Shown here piece by piece: positions 25,784 to 33,272 of a DNA stretch of 43,680 nt. The stretch covers positions 1 to 43,680 of the forward strand of contig MICC01000012.1 in NCBI GenBank assembly GCA_001829715.1, read 5' to 3'. This DNA comes from Sulfurimonas sp. RIFOXYB12_FULL_35_9. Lineage in GTDB: Bacteria; Campylobacterota; Campylobacteria; Campylobacterales; Sulfurimonadaceae. How positions within the stretch are numbered: the first letter of the stretch is position 1; the number at the start of each line of letters is the position of its first letter. The notes below the pieces were generated by a model. It made no database searches. It was not told the DNA's origin and was given only the letters and a program-made list of their open reading frames with translations. The translations under genes and the position numbers were made by a program.

Positions 25784-26136
25784 AAGATGTAATTCTCTCG
25801 ACTTTAGCAGAGATGGAAGATATAAAACTTGATATAAATAATCAAAAATCAATAGATGATTTTCAATTGGTAATTAAACAAGAAATTAAACAAGAAATTA
25901 AGCCAGAAGTCAAACAAGAGATTGAACCTGAAATAGAAGAAGAACAGGTTATCTGCAATGAGATGCTTTTTTTGACATCCATTAGAGAGAGACTGTTAGT
26001 GCTTTTTGAGGGTTTTCAAGCACCAAATAATACAAATATAGAGGCTAAAGTTGATATGACTCTCAATTTTTTAGAGTATGTGTTAGTAACTATTGATTCT
26101 AGAATAGATGAGTTAGAAAGAGGGAGTCGTAAATGA
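25774..26136 (+). CDS. CiaD-like domain protein with KQEI repeats
   Basis: About 120 aa. The C-terminal half (LTSIRERLLVLFEGFQAP, then NNTNIEAKVDMTLNFLEYVL) resembles the C-terminal domain of Campylobacter invasion antigen D. The gene order TPR-like, CiaD-like, purU resembles C. jejuni Cj0787-Cj0790, as far as I recall it, which supports homology. The middle contains six tandem four-residue units (IKQE, IKQE, IKPE, VKQE, IEPE, IEEE). I choose ATG 25774; a GTG at 25759 is possible. In a free-living organism a host-invasion role is unlikely, so the ancestral function is unknown. Confidence 0.7.
   Translation: MELKDVILSTLAEMEDIKLDINNQKSIDDFQLVIKQEIKQEIKPEVKQEIEPEIEEEQVICNEMLFLTSIRERLLVLFEGFQAPNNTNIEAKVDMTLNFLEYVLVTIDSRIDELERGSRK
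25873..25944 (+). repeat. Six 12-bp coding repeats in the CiaD-like gene
   Basis: Units of the type ATTAAACAAGAA, the first two identical and the later ones diverged, encode the repeated tetrapeptide (I/V)-(K/E)-(Q/P/E)-E. The number of copies may vary between strains. Confidence 0.75.
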
Positions 26137-26969
26137 GTCAATACCGAGTGCTTATCGATGCAAATGATGAAAAAGGTTTGGTACATAAAGTATCTACCGT
26201 TTTTTATAAAAATGATTTAAATATCCTGACAAATAGTGAATTTGTAGATGCCCAAAATAATAAATTTTTTATGAGAAGCGTTGTTGAGGGTGACATAGAA
26301 TTAAATAAATTGCATCAACTAATCAGCGACGTAATGCCGATTAGTGCTAATATAGAAGTTATAGCACCGAAAAAGAAAAATATAATTATTATGGCTACAA
26401 AAGAGATGCATGCTCTAGGCGATATTCTGATTCGTCATGAAGCAGGAGAGCTTGAAGCAAATATTCTATGCGTTATATCTAACTACAATGATTTAGAGTC
26501 TCTAGTTAGCAAGTTTAATATTCCATTTATTGCCATTTCACATGTGGGACTTGACAGAGAGCAGCATGAAGATAAAATATTAGAGTGTCTAGATGGATTT
26601 GAAGATATAGACTATATCGTTTTAGCGAAATATATGAGAATTTTAACTTCAAAATTTACAGAAGCTTACGAAAATAGAATTATAAATATCCACCACTCTT
26701 TCTTACCTGCTTTTATTGGTGCAAATCCTTATAAGCAAGCCTACGAGAGAGGCGTAAAAATTATCGGTGCTACTTCGCACTTTGTAAATAACAATCTTGA
26801 CGAAGGTCCGATTATCGCTCAGGAAGTTATACATGTAAACCACGCTTACGGCTGGAGAGACATGCAGCGCTCTGGCAAAGACGTTGAAAAAGTCGTACTC
26901 TCACGTGCTTTAAAACTGGCACTTGAAGACAGAATATTTGTTTATGCAAACAAAACCGTAATTTTTTAA
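26133..26969 (+). CDS. purU: Formyltetrahydrofolate deformylase
   Basis: A 278-aa protein with an N-terminal ACT domain (about residues 3-75, beginning YRVLIDANDEKGLVHKVSTVF) and a formyl_trans_N domain. The latter shows ADDILIRHEAG-like GDILIRHEAG, NIHHSFLPAFIGANPY and GATSHFVNNNLDEGPII, which include the catalytic Asn/His/Asp set. It hydrolyses 10-formyltetrahydrofolate to formate and tetrahydrofolate, balancing the one-carbon pool with folD. It overlaps the CiaD-like stop as ATGA and precedes trmL by 8 bp. Confidence 0.95.
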   Translation: MSQYRVLIDANDEKGLVHKVSTVFYKNDLNILTNSEFVDAQNNKFFMRSVVEGDIELNKLHQLISDVMPISANIEVIAPKKKNIIIMATKEMHALGDILIRHEAGELEANILCVISNYNDLESLVSKFNIPFIAISHVGLDREQHEDKILECLDGFEDIDYIVLAKYMRILTSKFTEAYENRIINIHHSFLPAFIGANPYKQAYERGVKIIGATSHFVNNNLDEGPIIAQEVIHVNHAYGWRDMQRSGKDVEKVVLSRALKLALEDRIFVYANKTVIF

Positions 26970-26977
26970 GGCAACAG

Positions 26978-27448
26978 TTGTTTAATCTAGTACTTGTAAA
27001 TCCTCAAATACCAAACAATACCGGTGCAATAGGACGACTCTGTGTAAATGCCGGTGCTGCTTTGCATATCATAAAACCTATAGCATTTGATATTGACGAG
27101 AAGGCTGTAAGACGTGCAGGACTTGACTATTGGCATAAACTGGATCTTCATGTATGGGAGAGTTTAGATGATTTTTTTGCAAATAACGAGATCTCAAATA
27201 ACGCCTATTTTGCAACTACAAAAACAGACAAACCATATTTTGATGCACAATTCAAAGATGGTGATTATATCTTTTTTGGAAGTGAAACTGCCGGTATACC
27301 AGAAGATATTTTAAACAGATATAAAGAGCAAAACATAACTATACCGATGACAAAAGAAGGCAGAAGCCTTAACTTGGCTATAAGTACCGGAATAGTTCTT
27401 TATGAAGCAATAAAACAGAACTACACCACATTTAAGGAAAAAATATGA
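26978..27448 (+). CDS. trmL: tRNA (cytidine(34)-2'-O)-methyltransferase TrmL, SPOUT family
   Basis: A 156-aa SPOUT methyltransferase of usual TrmL length. It shows VLVNPQIPNNTGAIGRLCVN, FGSETAGIPEDIL and IPMTKEGRSLNLAISTGIVLYEA, the three knot motifs that bind S-adenosylmethionine. It methylates the wobble nucleotide of leucine tRNAs. The start is TTG at 26978, supported by AAGG seven bases before; no nearby ATG fits. Its TGA overlaps the ATG of a 49-aa membrane protein. Confidence 0.93.
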   Translation: MFNLVLVNPQIPNNTGAIGRLCVNAGAALHIIKPIAFDIDEKAVRRAGLDYWHKLDLHVWESLDDFFANNEISNNAYFATTKTDKPYFDAQFKDGDYIFFGSETAGIPEDILNRYKEQNITIPMTKEGRSLNLAISTGIVLYEAIKQNYTTFKEKI

Positions 27449-27594
27449 GCACCTTTGTAGATATAGTAATGTTGGCTTTTTTCCTGCTCTTTATGGTTTT
27501 TATTTTTGGCGGATATCATAAAAACAAATCAGCGCAAAGAGAAGCACAAAGAGAGGCTGATGAAAAAAAACTAGAAGATAAAGAATCTCTCTAA
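27445..27594 (+). CDS. Small single-helix membrane protein
   Basis: A 49-aa protein encoded by an ATG that overlaps the trmL stop (ATGA). It has one hydrophobic helix (IVMLAFFLLFMVFIFGGY), followed by a charged tail (NKSAQREAQREADEKKLEDK). This is a typical small membrane protein pattern and the overlap argues that it is real. Function is unknown. It ends the leuD-to-trmL operon. Confidence 0.6.
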   Translation: MSTFVDIVMLAFFLLFMVFIFGGYHKNKSAQREAQREADEKKLEDKESL

Positions 27595-27674
27595 AACAGA
27601 ATATCTGCCCATCTCTCTAATGCACTTTCAAATTTTTCAAGCAGAGTATCTATATTTTTTTTCATGATTTTCAT
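27591..27674 (-). CDS. Candidate 27-aa protein
   Basis: A 27-codon frame with a good AAGGA ribosome-binding site before ATG at 27674. The product (KNIDTLLEKFESALERWADI in part) is amphipathic and helical. It overlaps the last 4 bp of the 49-aa gene on the other strand. So short a frame may be chance, but the ribosome-binding site and composition are suggestive. Confidence 0.4.
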   Translation of the reverse strand: MKIMKKNIDTLLEKFESALERWADILF

Positions 27675-27734
27675 TTCAAATCCTTTATTTTTTGTTTTAA
27701 TATTACACATAATTTCAAATATGGATTTAAAATA

Positions 27735-27784
27735 TTGCATTTTGTCATATAAATTTTGACTAAATTGCAAAAAAAGTATATAAT
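27735..27784 (+). promoter_or_regulatory. Near-consensus sigma-70 promoter overlapping a dyad, for the S24 repressor
   Basis: TTGACT (27756-27761) and TATAAT (27779-27784) are separated by exactly 17 bp. An imperfect dyad, TTGCATTTTGTCA (27735-27747) and TGACTAAATTGCAA (27757-27770), overlaps the -35 box. This is the best-formed sigma-70 promoter in the window and a plausible autoregulatory operator of the downstream repressor. Confidence 0.65.
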
Positions 27785-27810
27785 TTTTTAATATTTGCTA
27801 AGGAAGTAAT

Positions 27811-28470
27811 ATGAAAAGTTTTCTTGAAATAGTAGAAGAGATAAAAAATATCGTCTCTAATGAATTTAACGGCAAAAAAATATATGATAAAGACGTTGCC
27901 GATCTTTTATCTATCTCTCAAATGAATTTTGCAACTATGAAAAAAAGAAACAAGATACCGTTTGGTGAACTTTTAGATTTTTGTGCCAAAAAATCTATAT
28001 CTATCAATTGGATGCTCTACGGTCAATCACCGGAGAGTCTTATTGAAGCAACCAATAGATTTTTTATGATTAAGTATTTTAGCGGTATTAGTGCATCTGC
28101 AGGCGGTGGAGCTGATTGTGAAACTGAAAATACTCAAACAATTGAGATTCCACATGAGTTTGCAATGCTTCTAGGTGGCGAGAGGGAGCTAAAAAACATA
28201 GAAGCCATCAATGTTTCAGGGGATTCCATGGAACCTACATTTAGCTACAACGACATAGTTTTTATAAACAGAAGCAAAACGGATTTGCAAAGAGGCGGTA
28301 TATTTACAATAAGAACAGAAGCAGGACTTTTTATTAAAAGAGTTCACAAAAGAATAGACGGAAAAATAGATATAATTTCCGACAATCAAGTTTACTCCAC
28401 TCAGACATTAAACCCAAGTGAAATAGAGGTAATCGGAAGAGTAGTTAGTAGATTTGGAAGCGTTGATTAA
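27811..28470 (+). CDS. LexA/phage-CI-like repressor with S24 self-cleavage domain
   Basis: A 219-aa protein with an N-terminal helix-turn-helix-like region (about residues 25-70, DKDVADLLSISQMNFATMKK) and a C-terminal S24 peptidase domain. The catalytic Ser139 is in NVSGDSMEPTF and Lys176 in GLFIKRVHK. The Ala97-Gly98 bond in SASAGGG is the expected cleavage site. Such proteins repress genes until activated RecA triggers self-cleavage. Classical LexA is generally missing in Campylobacterota, so this may be a phage-derived or local regulator. It lies 11 bp before a lipoprotein gene. A GGAAG site precedes the ATG. Confidence 0.88.
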   Translation: MKSFLEIVEEIKNIVSNEFNGKKIYDKDVADLLSISQMNFATMKKRNKIPFGELLDFCAKKSISINWMLYGQSPESLIEATNRFFMIKYFSGISASAGGGADCETENTQTIEIPHEFAMLLGGERELKNIEAINVSGDSMEPTFSYNDIVFINRSKTDLQRGGIFTIRTEAGLFIKRVHKRIDGKIDIISDNQVYSTQTLNPSEIEVIGRVVSRFGSVD

Positions 28471-28481
28471 AGGTTGATATA

Positions 28482-29798
28482 GTGAAATATGTTTTTATAA
28501 TTTTATCAATTGTTCTATTTGCAGGATGTTCCCTAAAGGATACTCAAATTAAGACTTCCAAAACTGTAGAGATATATGATTTAGTTAATATACCTCAGGA
28601 TGTAACATTTTTTTCAAAAAATATTGAAAAAAATGCACCATTATATGAAGCTCAAGTCAGATACTCTCAGCGATATTTTCATATATGGAATATTGATAAA
28701 CCAAAAGAGAATCTAAACTCCATAAAATGGCCATTTATTGCATTTCGTGCAGGCAAAAATTATGGGGAAAATCTACAACCCTTAGAACAAAGCTTCTTTG
28801 ATATGATGCTAGAGAATGCAAACTTTGAAGCTTATGCAACTTTTAATGCAAAAGCCCTAACGCTAAAAGAGGTTAATTTAAGAGTTTTTCCAACCATCAG
28901 ACCTCTGCTTAAAGATCCGTCTCTTGCAGGGGAGGGATTTCCATTTGATTATCTACAAAACAGCACGATACATGCTAACGAACCTATCTTTATATCACAT
29001 TATTCAAAAGACAGAGAGTGGGCTTATGTTTTTAGCAATTTTGCCTCAGGCTGGATAAAAACAGATAAATTTGTAATTTTAGAAAAAGAGCATATAAAAG
29101 CTTGGCAAAACGCTCAGCAGGTTGCTATCATAAAAGAGGGCGAACCCATTTATGATCTTGATGGTAACTTTCTATTTAAGTCAAAAATAGGCATGATGTT
29201 TGCACTTATTTCAGAGGATGAAAAAGCATATACCGTTTTAAGCGTAGCATCGTATAAAAATTCAAAGCCACTTTTTTTAAGATCAAAAATCTCCAAGAAT
29301 GTTGCTACAAAAGAGATACTGAGATTAGATGAAAATAGTTTAACAGCCATTGTTAATGAAGTGTCAAAAACAAATTATGGATGGGGCGGCATGTACGAAC
29401 AAAGAGATTGCTCTTCAATGCTTCGAGATATGTTTGCACCGTTTGGTATTTGGCTTCCTAGAAATTCACTTCAACAGAGTAAAGTCGGCAGAGTAATATC
29501 TTTGAGCGACTTAAGCGATGAAGAGAAGATAAACATTATAAAAGAAAAAGCTGTTCCTTTCCAAACACTTCTTTATAAAAAAGGGCATGTTGTCCTTTAT
29601 GTAGGAACTTTTAATGATGAGATTATTGTTTTTCATAATACTTGGGGTATAAGAACAAAAAAAGATGGGATTGAAGGTAGAGTTGTAGTCGGAAAAGCTG
29701 TTTTTAGCTCACTAAACATTGGAAAGTATGTAGAAAATTATGATGAAGAGAGCTCAATGCTTAAAAATTTGATTAGCATGAATATTATTACCCAATAA
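28482..29798 (+). CDS. SH3b-type NlpC/P60 lipoprotein, putative peptidoglycan hydrolase
   Basis: A 438-aa lipoprotein with signal peptide and lipobox LFAGC (Cys16), so it is probably anchored in a membrane. Residues about 110-270 include an SH3b-like region (NFASGWIKTDKFVIL). The C-terminal NlpC/P60 papain-like domain has NYGWGGMYEQRDCSSMLRDM with Cys310, and KKGHVVLYVG with His369. These enzymes cut peptide stems of peptidoglycan. It starts at GTG 28482, 11 bp after the S24 repressor gene, and may share its promoter. The family is similar to SH3-containing P60 lipoproteins in Helicobacter and Campylobacter. Confidence 0.85.
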   Translation: MKYVFIILSIVLFAGCSLKDTQIKTSKTVEIYDLVNIPQDVTFFSKNIEKNAPLYEAQVRYSQRYFHIWNIDKPKENLNSIKWPFIAFRAGKNYGENLQPLEQSFFDMMLENANFEAYATFNAKALTLKEVNLRVFPTIRPLLKDPSLAGEGFPFDYLQNSTIHANEPIFISHYSKDREWAYVFSNFASGWIKTDKFVILEKEHIKAWQNAQQVAIIKEGEPIYDLDGNFLFKSKIGMMFALISEDEKAYTVLSVASYKNSKPLFLRSKISKNVATKEILRLDENSLTAIVNEVSKTNYGWGGMYEQRDCSSMLRDMFAPFGIWLPRNSLQQSKVGRVISLSDLSDEEKINIIKEKAVPFQTLLYKKGHVVLYVGTFNDEIIVFHNTWGIRTKKDGIEGRVVVGKAVFSSLNIGKYVENYDEESSMLKNLISMNIITQ

Positions 29799-29874
29799 CG
29801 ATTCTCTTTTACACAAAATCTATAATTTTCCAAAGATATAATTTAAAAATATAATAATTATAAATTTATTATAG

Positions 29875-29880
29875 TATAAT
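29875..29880 (+). promoter_or_regulatory. -10 box for the pentaheme cytochrome
   Basis: TATAAT ends 27 bp before the ATG at 29908, in a very AT-rich leader that has no other gene. Confidence 0.45.
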
Positions 29881-29907
29881 TTTTACCTAAAAAGATATGG
29901 AGTGTAG

Positions 29908-31023
29908 ATGAAAATTATTATAATGTTATCGTTGCTTTTTGGCATAGTGATTGAGGCAAAGTATTTAGATAGTCAGTCGTGTAAAGAGTGCCATGAAGAG
30001 ATCTATTCCGAACATGCTACGTCTATGCACCACAAATCTTCTATTTTTGGCGATGAAGTTCATAAAAAAGTAAAAGAACTCTCAGCTGAAAATAACTATG
30101 CATGTGCATTGTGTCATATGCCATCAACTAAAAATTTATCTGCAATGATTCGTGGAACAGAGCAGCCTGATTCAAGTGACAAGAGACAAACAGACGGTGT
30201 TTCTTGTTTTTATTGCCATCAAATCAGCAAAGTACATCATGCAAAAACTCAAAATATAAATTTTTCAAGTGCAACTTCGGATGATAAACCGACAATGTTT
30301 GGAAATTTAAAAAATCCCGACTCAAGCGACAAGCATCATGCTGAGAATAATGAGATCTATAAAAATAGTGAAGTTTGTATGGGATGCCACTCTCATAAAG
30401 AGAATAGCCATGGCTTTGAAGTTTGTAATACTAAAAATGAGCATGATACTAGAAGTGATTGTATAGGATGTCATATGCCAAAAGCAGCCGGTGGAAATGA
30501 GAAGTTCAATAAAAGAGGCAGAGATGAGTACGCAACTCACAAATTTTTAGGAATTCGTTCTGATGAGATGATTAAAAAAACTGTTAAATTAGAGCTGGCA
30601 TATAAAGAAAATAGTATAGAGCTTACTATTGTAAATAAAATGGGTCACTCAATTATTACACATCCGATGCGTCTTAAATTTGCTAAAACGGTTGTACGCA
30701 GAGGCGGTAATGTTATCTGGAGCAATTTCACGGAGAGTCCTATAGAAGACAAAGAAGCAACATTTATAATAGCTTTTAAAGACGCTGAAGACAAACCATC
30801 AATGCCTCACACTGCGGTAGGATATAAAATAAACCAAAATCTAAAAGCAATGAGCTCTAAAGTTATAAAATACAACGTGCCAAATCTTCAAAAAGGTGAT
30901 GAAATAGAATCAACTTGGATAAGCTATGTGGTAAACCCTCAAATAGCTAAAAAATTGGAGATAACTACAAAAGAAGTTATTGAACCGTATATCGGTGTAA
31001 AAGAATCGATTGTTGTGAGATAA
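29908..31023 (+). CDS. Five-heme periplasmic c-type cytochrome (c554-like)
   Basis: A 371-aa protein with an N-terminal signal peptide (IIIMLSLLFGIVIEA) and five CxxCH motifs at residues 25-29, 66-70, 100-104, 157-161 and 185-189. The remaining part (about 215-371) has no heme motif and looks beta-rich. The heme spacing resembles multiheme cytochrome c554-type domains. It should be periplasmic and transfer electrons, perhaps with a reductase or oxidase not encoded here; the substrate is unknown. It stands alone, with its own -10 box and a strong hairpin terminator. Confidence 0.88.
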   Translation: MKIIIMLSLLFGIVIEAKYLDSQSCKECHEEIYSEHATSMHHKSSIFGDEVHKKVKELSAENNYACALCHMPSTKNLSAMIRGTEQPDSSDKRQTDGVSCFYCHQISKVHHAKTQNINFSSATSDDKPTMFGNLKNPDSSDKHHAENNEIYKNSEVCMGCHSHKENSHGFEVCNTKNEHDTRSDCIGCHMPKAAGGNEKFNKRGRDEYATHKFLGIRSDEMIKKTVKLELAYKENSIELTIVNKMGHSIITHPMRLKFAKTVVRRGGNVIWSNFTESPIEDKEATFIIAFKDAEDKPSMPHTAVGYKINQNLKAMSSKVIKYNVPNLQKGDEIESTWISYVVNPQIAKKLEITTKEVIEPYIGVKESIVVR

Positions 31024-31029
31024 ATAAGA

Positions 31030-31060
31030 TGAGAGTGTAAAGCACTCTCACTCTATTTTT
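31030..31060 (+). terminator. Terminator after the pentaheme cytochrome
   Basis: TGAGAGTG pairs with CACTCTCA (8 bp) around a 5-nt loop, 6 bp after the stop, with a T-rich tail (CTCTATTTTT). The tail runs just into the end of the convergent flagellar-like gene. Confidence 0.75.
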
Positions 31061-31364
31061 AAGCCTTAATATCTAAAAGAGAGCCTAACATTTCATCCTG
31101 CGTTTTTATAGCAGTAACATTTAAAGCTGTTGCATCTTGAGCAGCTATTTGATCACTCATCTCTTTAGCTAAATCCGTTTGACTCATTTTTGAACCCGTA
31201 CCATCAGCCTTTCTACTGCTAGCCTTCAATGAATCCTCACCACCGACTACTTTAGTATCAGTAGGCTTGAACCCATTTGTATTAATATTCGCCACATTAT
31301 TAGCACTGTTACCCATCATTGTTTGATGTGCATAAATTGATGAAACATTATTTGAAATATTCAT
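31059..31364 (-). CDS. Miniature flagellar rod-like protein
   Basis: A 101-aa protein. The N-terminus (SSIYAHQTMMGNSANNVANI, then NTNGFKPTDT) is the Flg_bb_rod signature, and the C-terminus (NVTAIKTQDEMLGSLLDI) resembles Flg_bbr_C. The middle is only about 40 residues. At this size it is shorter than FlgB, FlgC, FlgF or FlgG (about 130-270 aa). It stands alone, away from flgFG, with a strong AAAAGGAG site before the ATG. It could be an exported minor rod/hook protein or an adaptor; FlgC-like is the nearest alternative. I see no sigma-54 or sigma-28 promoter. Confidence 0.75.
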   Translation of the reverse strand: MNISNNVSSIYAHQTMMGNSANNVANINTNGFKPTDTKVVGGEDSLKASSRKADGTGSKMSQTDLAKEMSDQIAAQDATALNVTAIKTQDEMLGSLLDIKA

Positions 31365-31391
31365 TTTGACTCCTTTTAACTCTACTTTATA

Positions 31392-31417
31392 TATTTTAGT
31401 CTTACTAAACTAAAATA
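31392..31417. promoter_or_regulatory. 9-bp dyad upstream of the miniature rod gene
   Basis: TATTTTAGT and ACTAAAATA are perfect complements around an 8-nt loop, 28 bp before the ATG of the flagellar-like gene. The stem is all A/T except one pair. It could be an operator or a leader hairpin. Confidence 0.35.
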
Positions 31418-31436
31418 ATTATTATTTAAAAAATAA

Positions 31437-31485
31437 CGAAAAAAACATAGAACTTACATTAACTCTAAAGAAGAACTATGTTTTA
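31437..31485 (-). terminator. Likely terminator of dapD
   Basis: On the minus strand a 9-bp stem (AAAACATAG/CTATGTTTT, loop 25 nt) is followed by seven T residues, starting 11 bp after the dapD stop. The long loop lowers confidence. Confidence 0.45.
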
Positions 31486-31494
31486 TATCAATAT

Positions 31495-32691
31495 TTAGTG
31501 TAACTCAGCGTTTAGCTTAACTTCTCTCGTACTTCTTTGAACCACATATTGACCTGTTTGAGAGTTTTGTCTAAAATGAAGTCCGTTAAGCCCTGCAAGT
31601 TCCGATGCTTTCATGATATTTTCAAGTTTTACATTTGGATTAACCTCTTGTATCTCAGCCATCTCTTCATCGTTTATACGTACTTTTATGCCTGCAAGAA
31701 CTGCTAAACCGCCATCAATAATACATCCATCACCCAATGGAATTCCACATGTAGAGTTTGCGCCAAGCAGCGTATTTTTACCGATAGTTATAGGGTTTCC
31801 GTCTGTTCCGCTAAGTACACCGAGTATGGAAGCTCCGCCGCCTACGTCGCTACCTGCCCCAACTACTGCAGAGCTTGAGATACGACCTTCAACCATTACC
31901 GGACCTGTTGTTCCAGCATTGAAATTTACGTACGAAGCACCAGGCATAACGGTAGTTCCTGCAGCAAGCTGTGCGCCAAATCTGACTTTAGAAGTATCTA
32001 AAATTCTAGTATTATCAGCAGGAATAATATGCTGTAAAAATCTTGGGAATTTATCTACAAAATCAATATGAGGGTACTCACCTGCAAGCTTTAATTCTAT
32101 TTCAAATTCACGAAGATAATCAAGTTCGATTGGTTTACCGTTTGACCACGCAACATTAGGAAGCGCTCCAAATGCGCCGTTTAAGTTAATGCTTCTAAGT
32201 TCAACCTTTGCTTGTGAAAGTGCATAAAGTTTTAAGTATGCTGCTTCAACATTTTTTAGTGGTTCATCCGCAAAAATAAATGTTACTTTAAACTCTCCTT
32301 CTAAAGAACCTTTACTCATCATTTGATTATAAAGTGCAGATACAACTTGAATATTTTTATGAGCATCACCGTAAGCTTCATCCGAATAAGGAGTAAACGC
32401 GTTTAAACAACTCTTCAAAAAAGCAATATTGATATTACAAACTGCTTCACTTTGAGTAAAATCCACCTCTATACCTTGTTCTAAAAGTGCTTGAATAAAA
32501 ATAGCCGCACTTCCAAAGTTCTCATTCCAGTTAATTATAGGATATGTTGCCTGAAGAGTTTTTCCAAGATTTAACTGTCCTAAATCTACCCTGCATATAC
32601 CAAACGCCAAAGGGTCTTTATATCCATTCGTTGATGACTTGATGTTTTGGATAAGTGCTTTAAAAGCATCTGTAGTTTGAATGATTTCCAT
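31495..32691 (-). CDS. dapD: Tetrahydrodipicolinate N-succinyltransferase, long form
   Basis: About 398 aa with the start at MEIIQTTD (32691), preceded by GAGAG. The frame is open further to 32736, but a TATAAT box at 32722-32727 lies within that extension, so the shorter start is better. The N-terminal domain is followed by a left-handed beta-helix with hexapeptide repeats (about 250-340, TTVMPGASYVNFNAGTTGPV and GAGSDVGGGASILGVLSG). It succinylates tetrahydrodipicolinate in lysine/diaminopimelate synthesis. The length fits the long DapD of Campylobacterota rather than the 274-aa enterobacterial form. Confidence 0.93.
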   Translation of the reverse strand: MEIIQTTDAFKALIQNIKSSTNGYKDPLAFGICRVDLGQLNLGKTLQATYPIINWNENFGSAAIFIQALLEQGIEVDFTQSEAVCNINIAFLKSCLNAFTPYSDEAYGDAHKNIQVVSALYNQMMSKGSLEGEFKVTFIFADEPLKNVEAAYLKLYALSQAKVELRSINLNGAFGALPNVAWSNGKPIELDYLREFEIELKLAGEYPHIDFVDKFPRFLQHIIPADNTRILDTSKVRFGAQLAAGTTVMPGASYVNFNAGTTGPVMVEGRISSSAVVGAGSDVGGGASILGVLSGTDGNPITIGKNTLLGANSTCGIPLGDGCIIDGGLAVLAGIKVRINDEEMAEIQEVNPNVKLENIMKASELAGLNGLHFRQNSQTGQYVVQRSTREVKLNAELH

Positions 32692-32721
32692 GAGCTCTCT
32701 CTTAAATAATTTGTTAAAAAC

Positions 32722-32727
32722 ATTATA
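32722..32727 (-). promoter_or_regulatory. -10 box for dapD
   Basis: TATAAT on the minus strand, 30 bp upstream of the chosen dapD ATG at 32691. Confidence 0.5.
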
Positions 32728-32768
32728 CTTAAACATTCCTAATAGTAATTTTAGTATATACTTCCGTT

Positions 32769-33272
32769 ATGAATAAATGGATAGAACTATTAAAAAACAA
32801 TGATTTTTTTGGTGTTAAGAAATATATCAAAGATGGTGCGGATATAAATGAAGCAAATGAAAGCGGCGAGTCGGTTTTAGCTTCATCTTTGCGATATAGA
32901 TGTGATTTAGATTTAGTAATGCTTTTGATTGAAAGCGGTGCTGATATTTACGATTTTGATGAAGAGGGTGTTACTATTTTTGATATGGCAGTAACCTATG
33001 ATAATATTGAAATGGTAAAGTATATGATTTCAGAAGGGATAGATGTAAATAGTACAAAACGAAAAAGCAGATTTACCCCTTTAATGGCAGCTGTTTGTTA
33101 CGGCAGAGCAGAGATGGTAAAATTTTTAATAGAGCAGGGTGCAGATAAAAATGCCGTTGATTCAAAAGGAATCAGCGTAATTGATTTTGCAAGAAAAACA
33201 AATAAAAAAAGTATCCTAAAGTTGCTTGATTATGATGAGCATGCACCTAAAAATACAAATTACGCAAGGTAA
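32769..33272 (+). CDS. Ankyrin-repeat protein
   Basis: A 167-aa soluble protein composed of about four ankyrin repeats. Examples are DLDLVMLLIESGADIYDFDEEG, NIEMVKYMISEGIDVN and RAEMVKFLIEQGADKNAVDS, with a spacing of about 33-37 residues. No signal peptide is present, so it should be cytosolic. It diverges from dapD and its 3' end overlaps the convergent MoCF-domain gene by 13 bp. Its binding partner cannot be inferred. There is no clear ribosome-binding site before the ATG. Confidence 0.85.
   Translation: MNKWIELLKNNDFFGVKKYIKDGADINEANESGESVLASSLRYRCDLDLVMLLIESGADIYDFDEEGVTIFDMAVTYDNIEMVKYMISEGIDVNSTKRKSRFTPLMAAVCYGRAEMVKFLIEQGADKNAVDSKGISVIDFARKTNKKSILKLLDYDEHAPKNTNYAR

Noticed and set aside
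27474..27490. Sigma-54-like TTGGCTTTTTTCCTGCT
   Set aside because: It lies within the coding sequence of the 49-aa membrane protein, 320 bp before the next gene, and encodes its hydrophobic helix.
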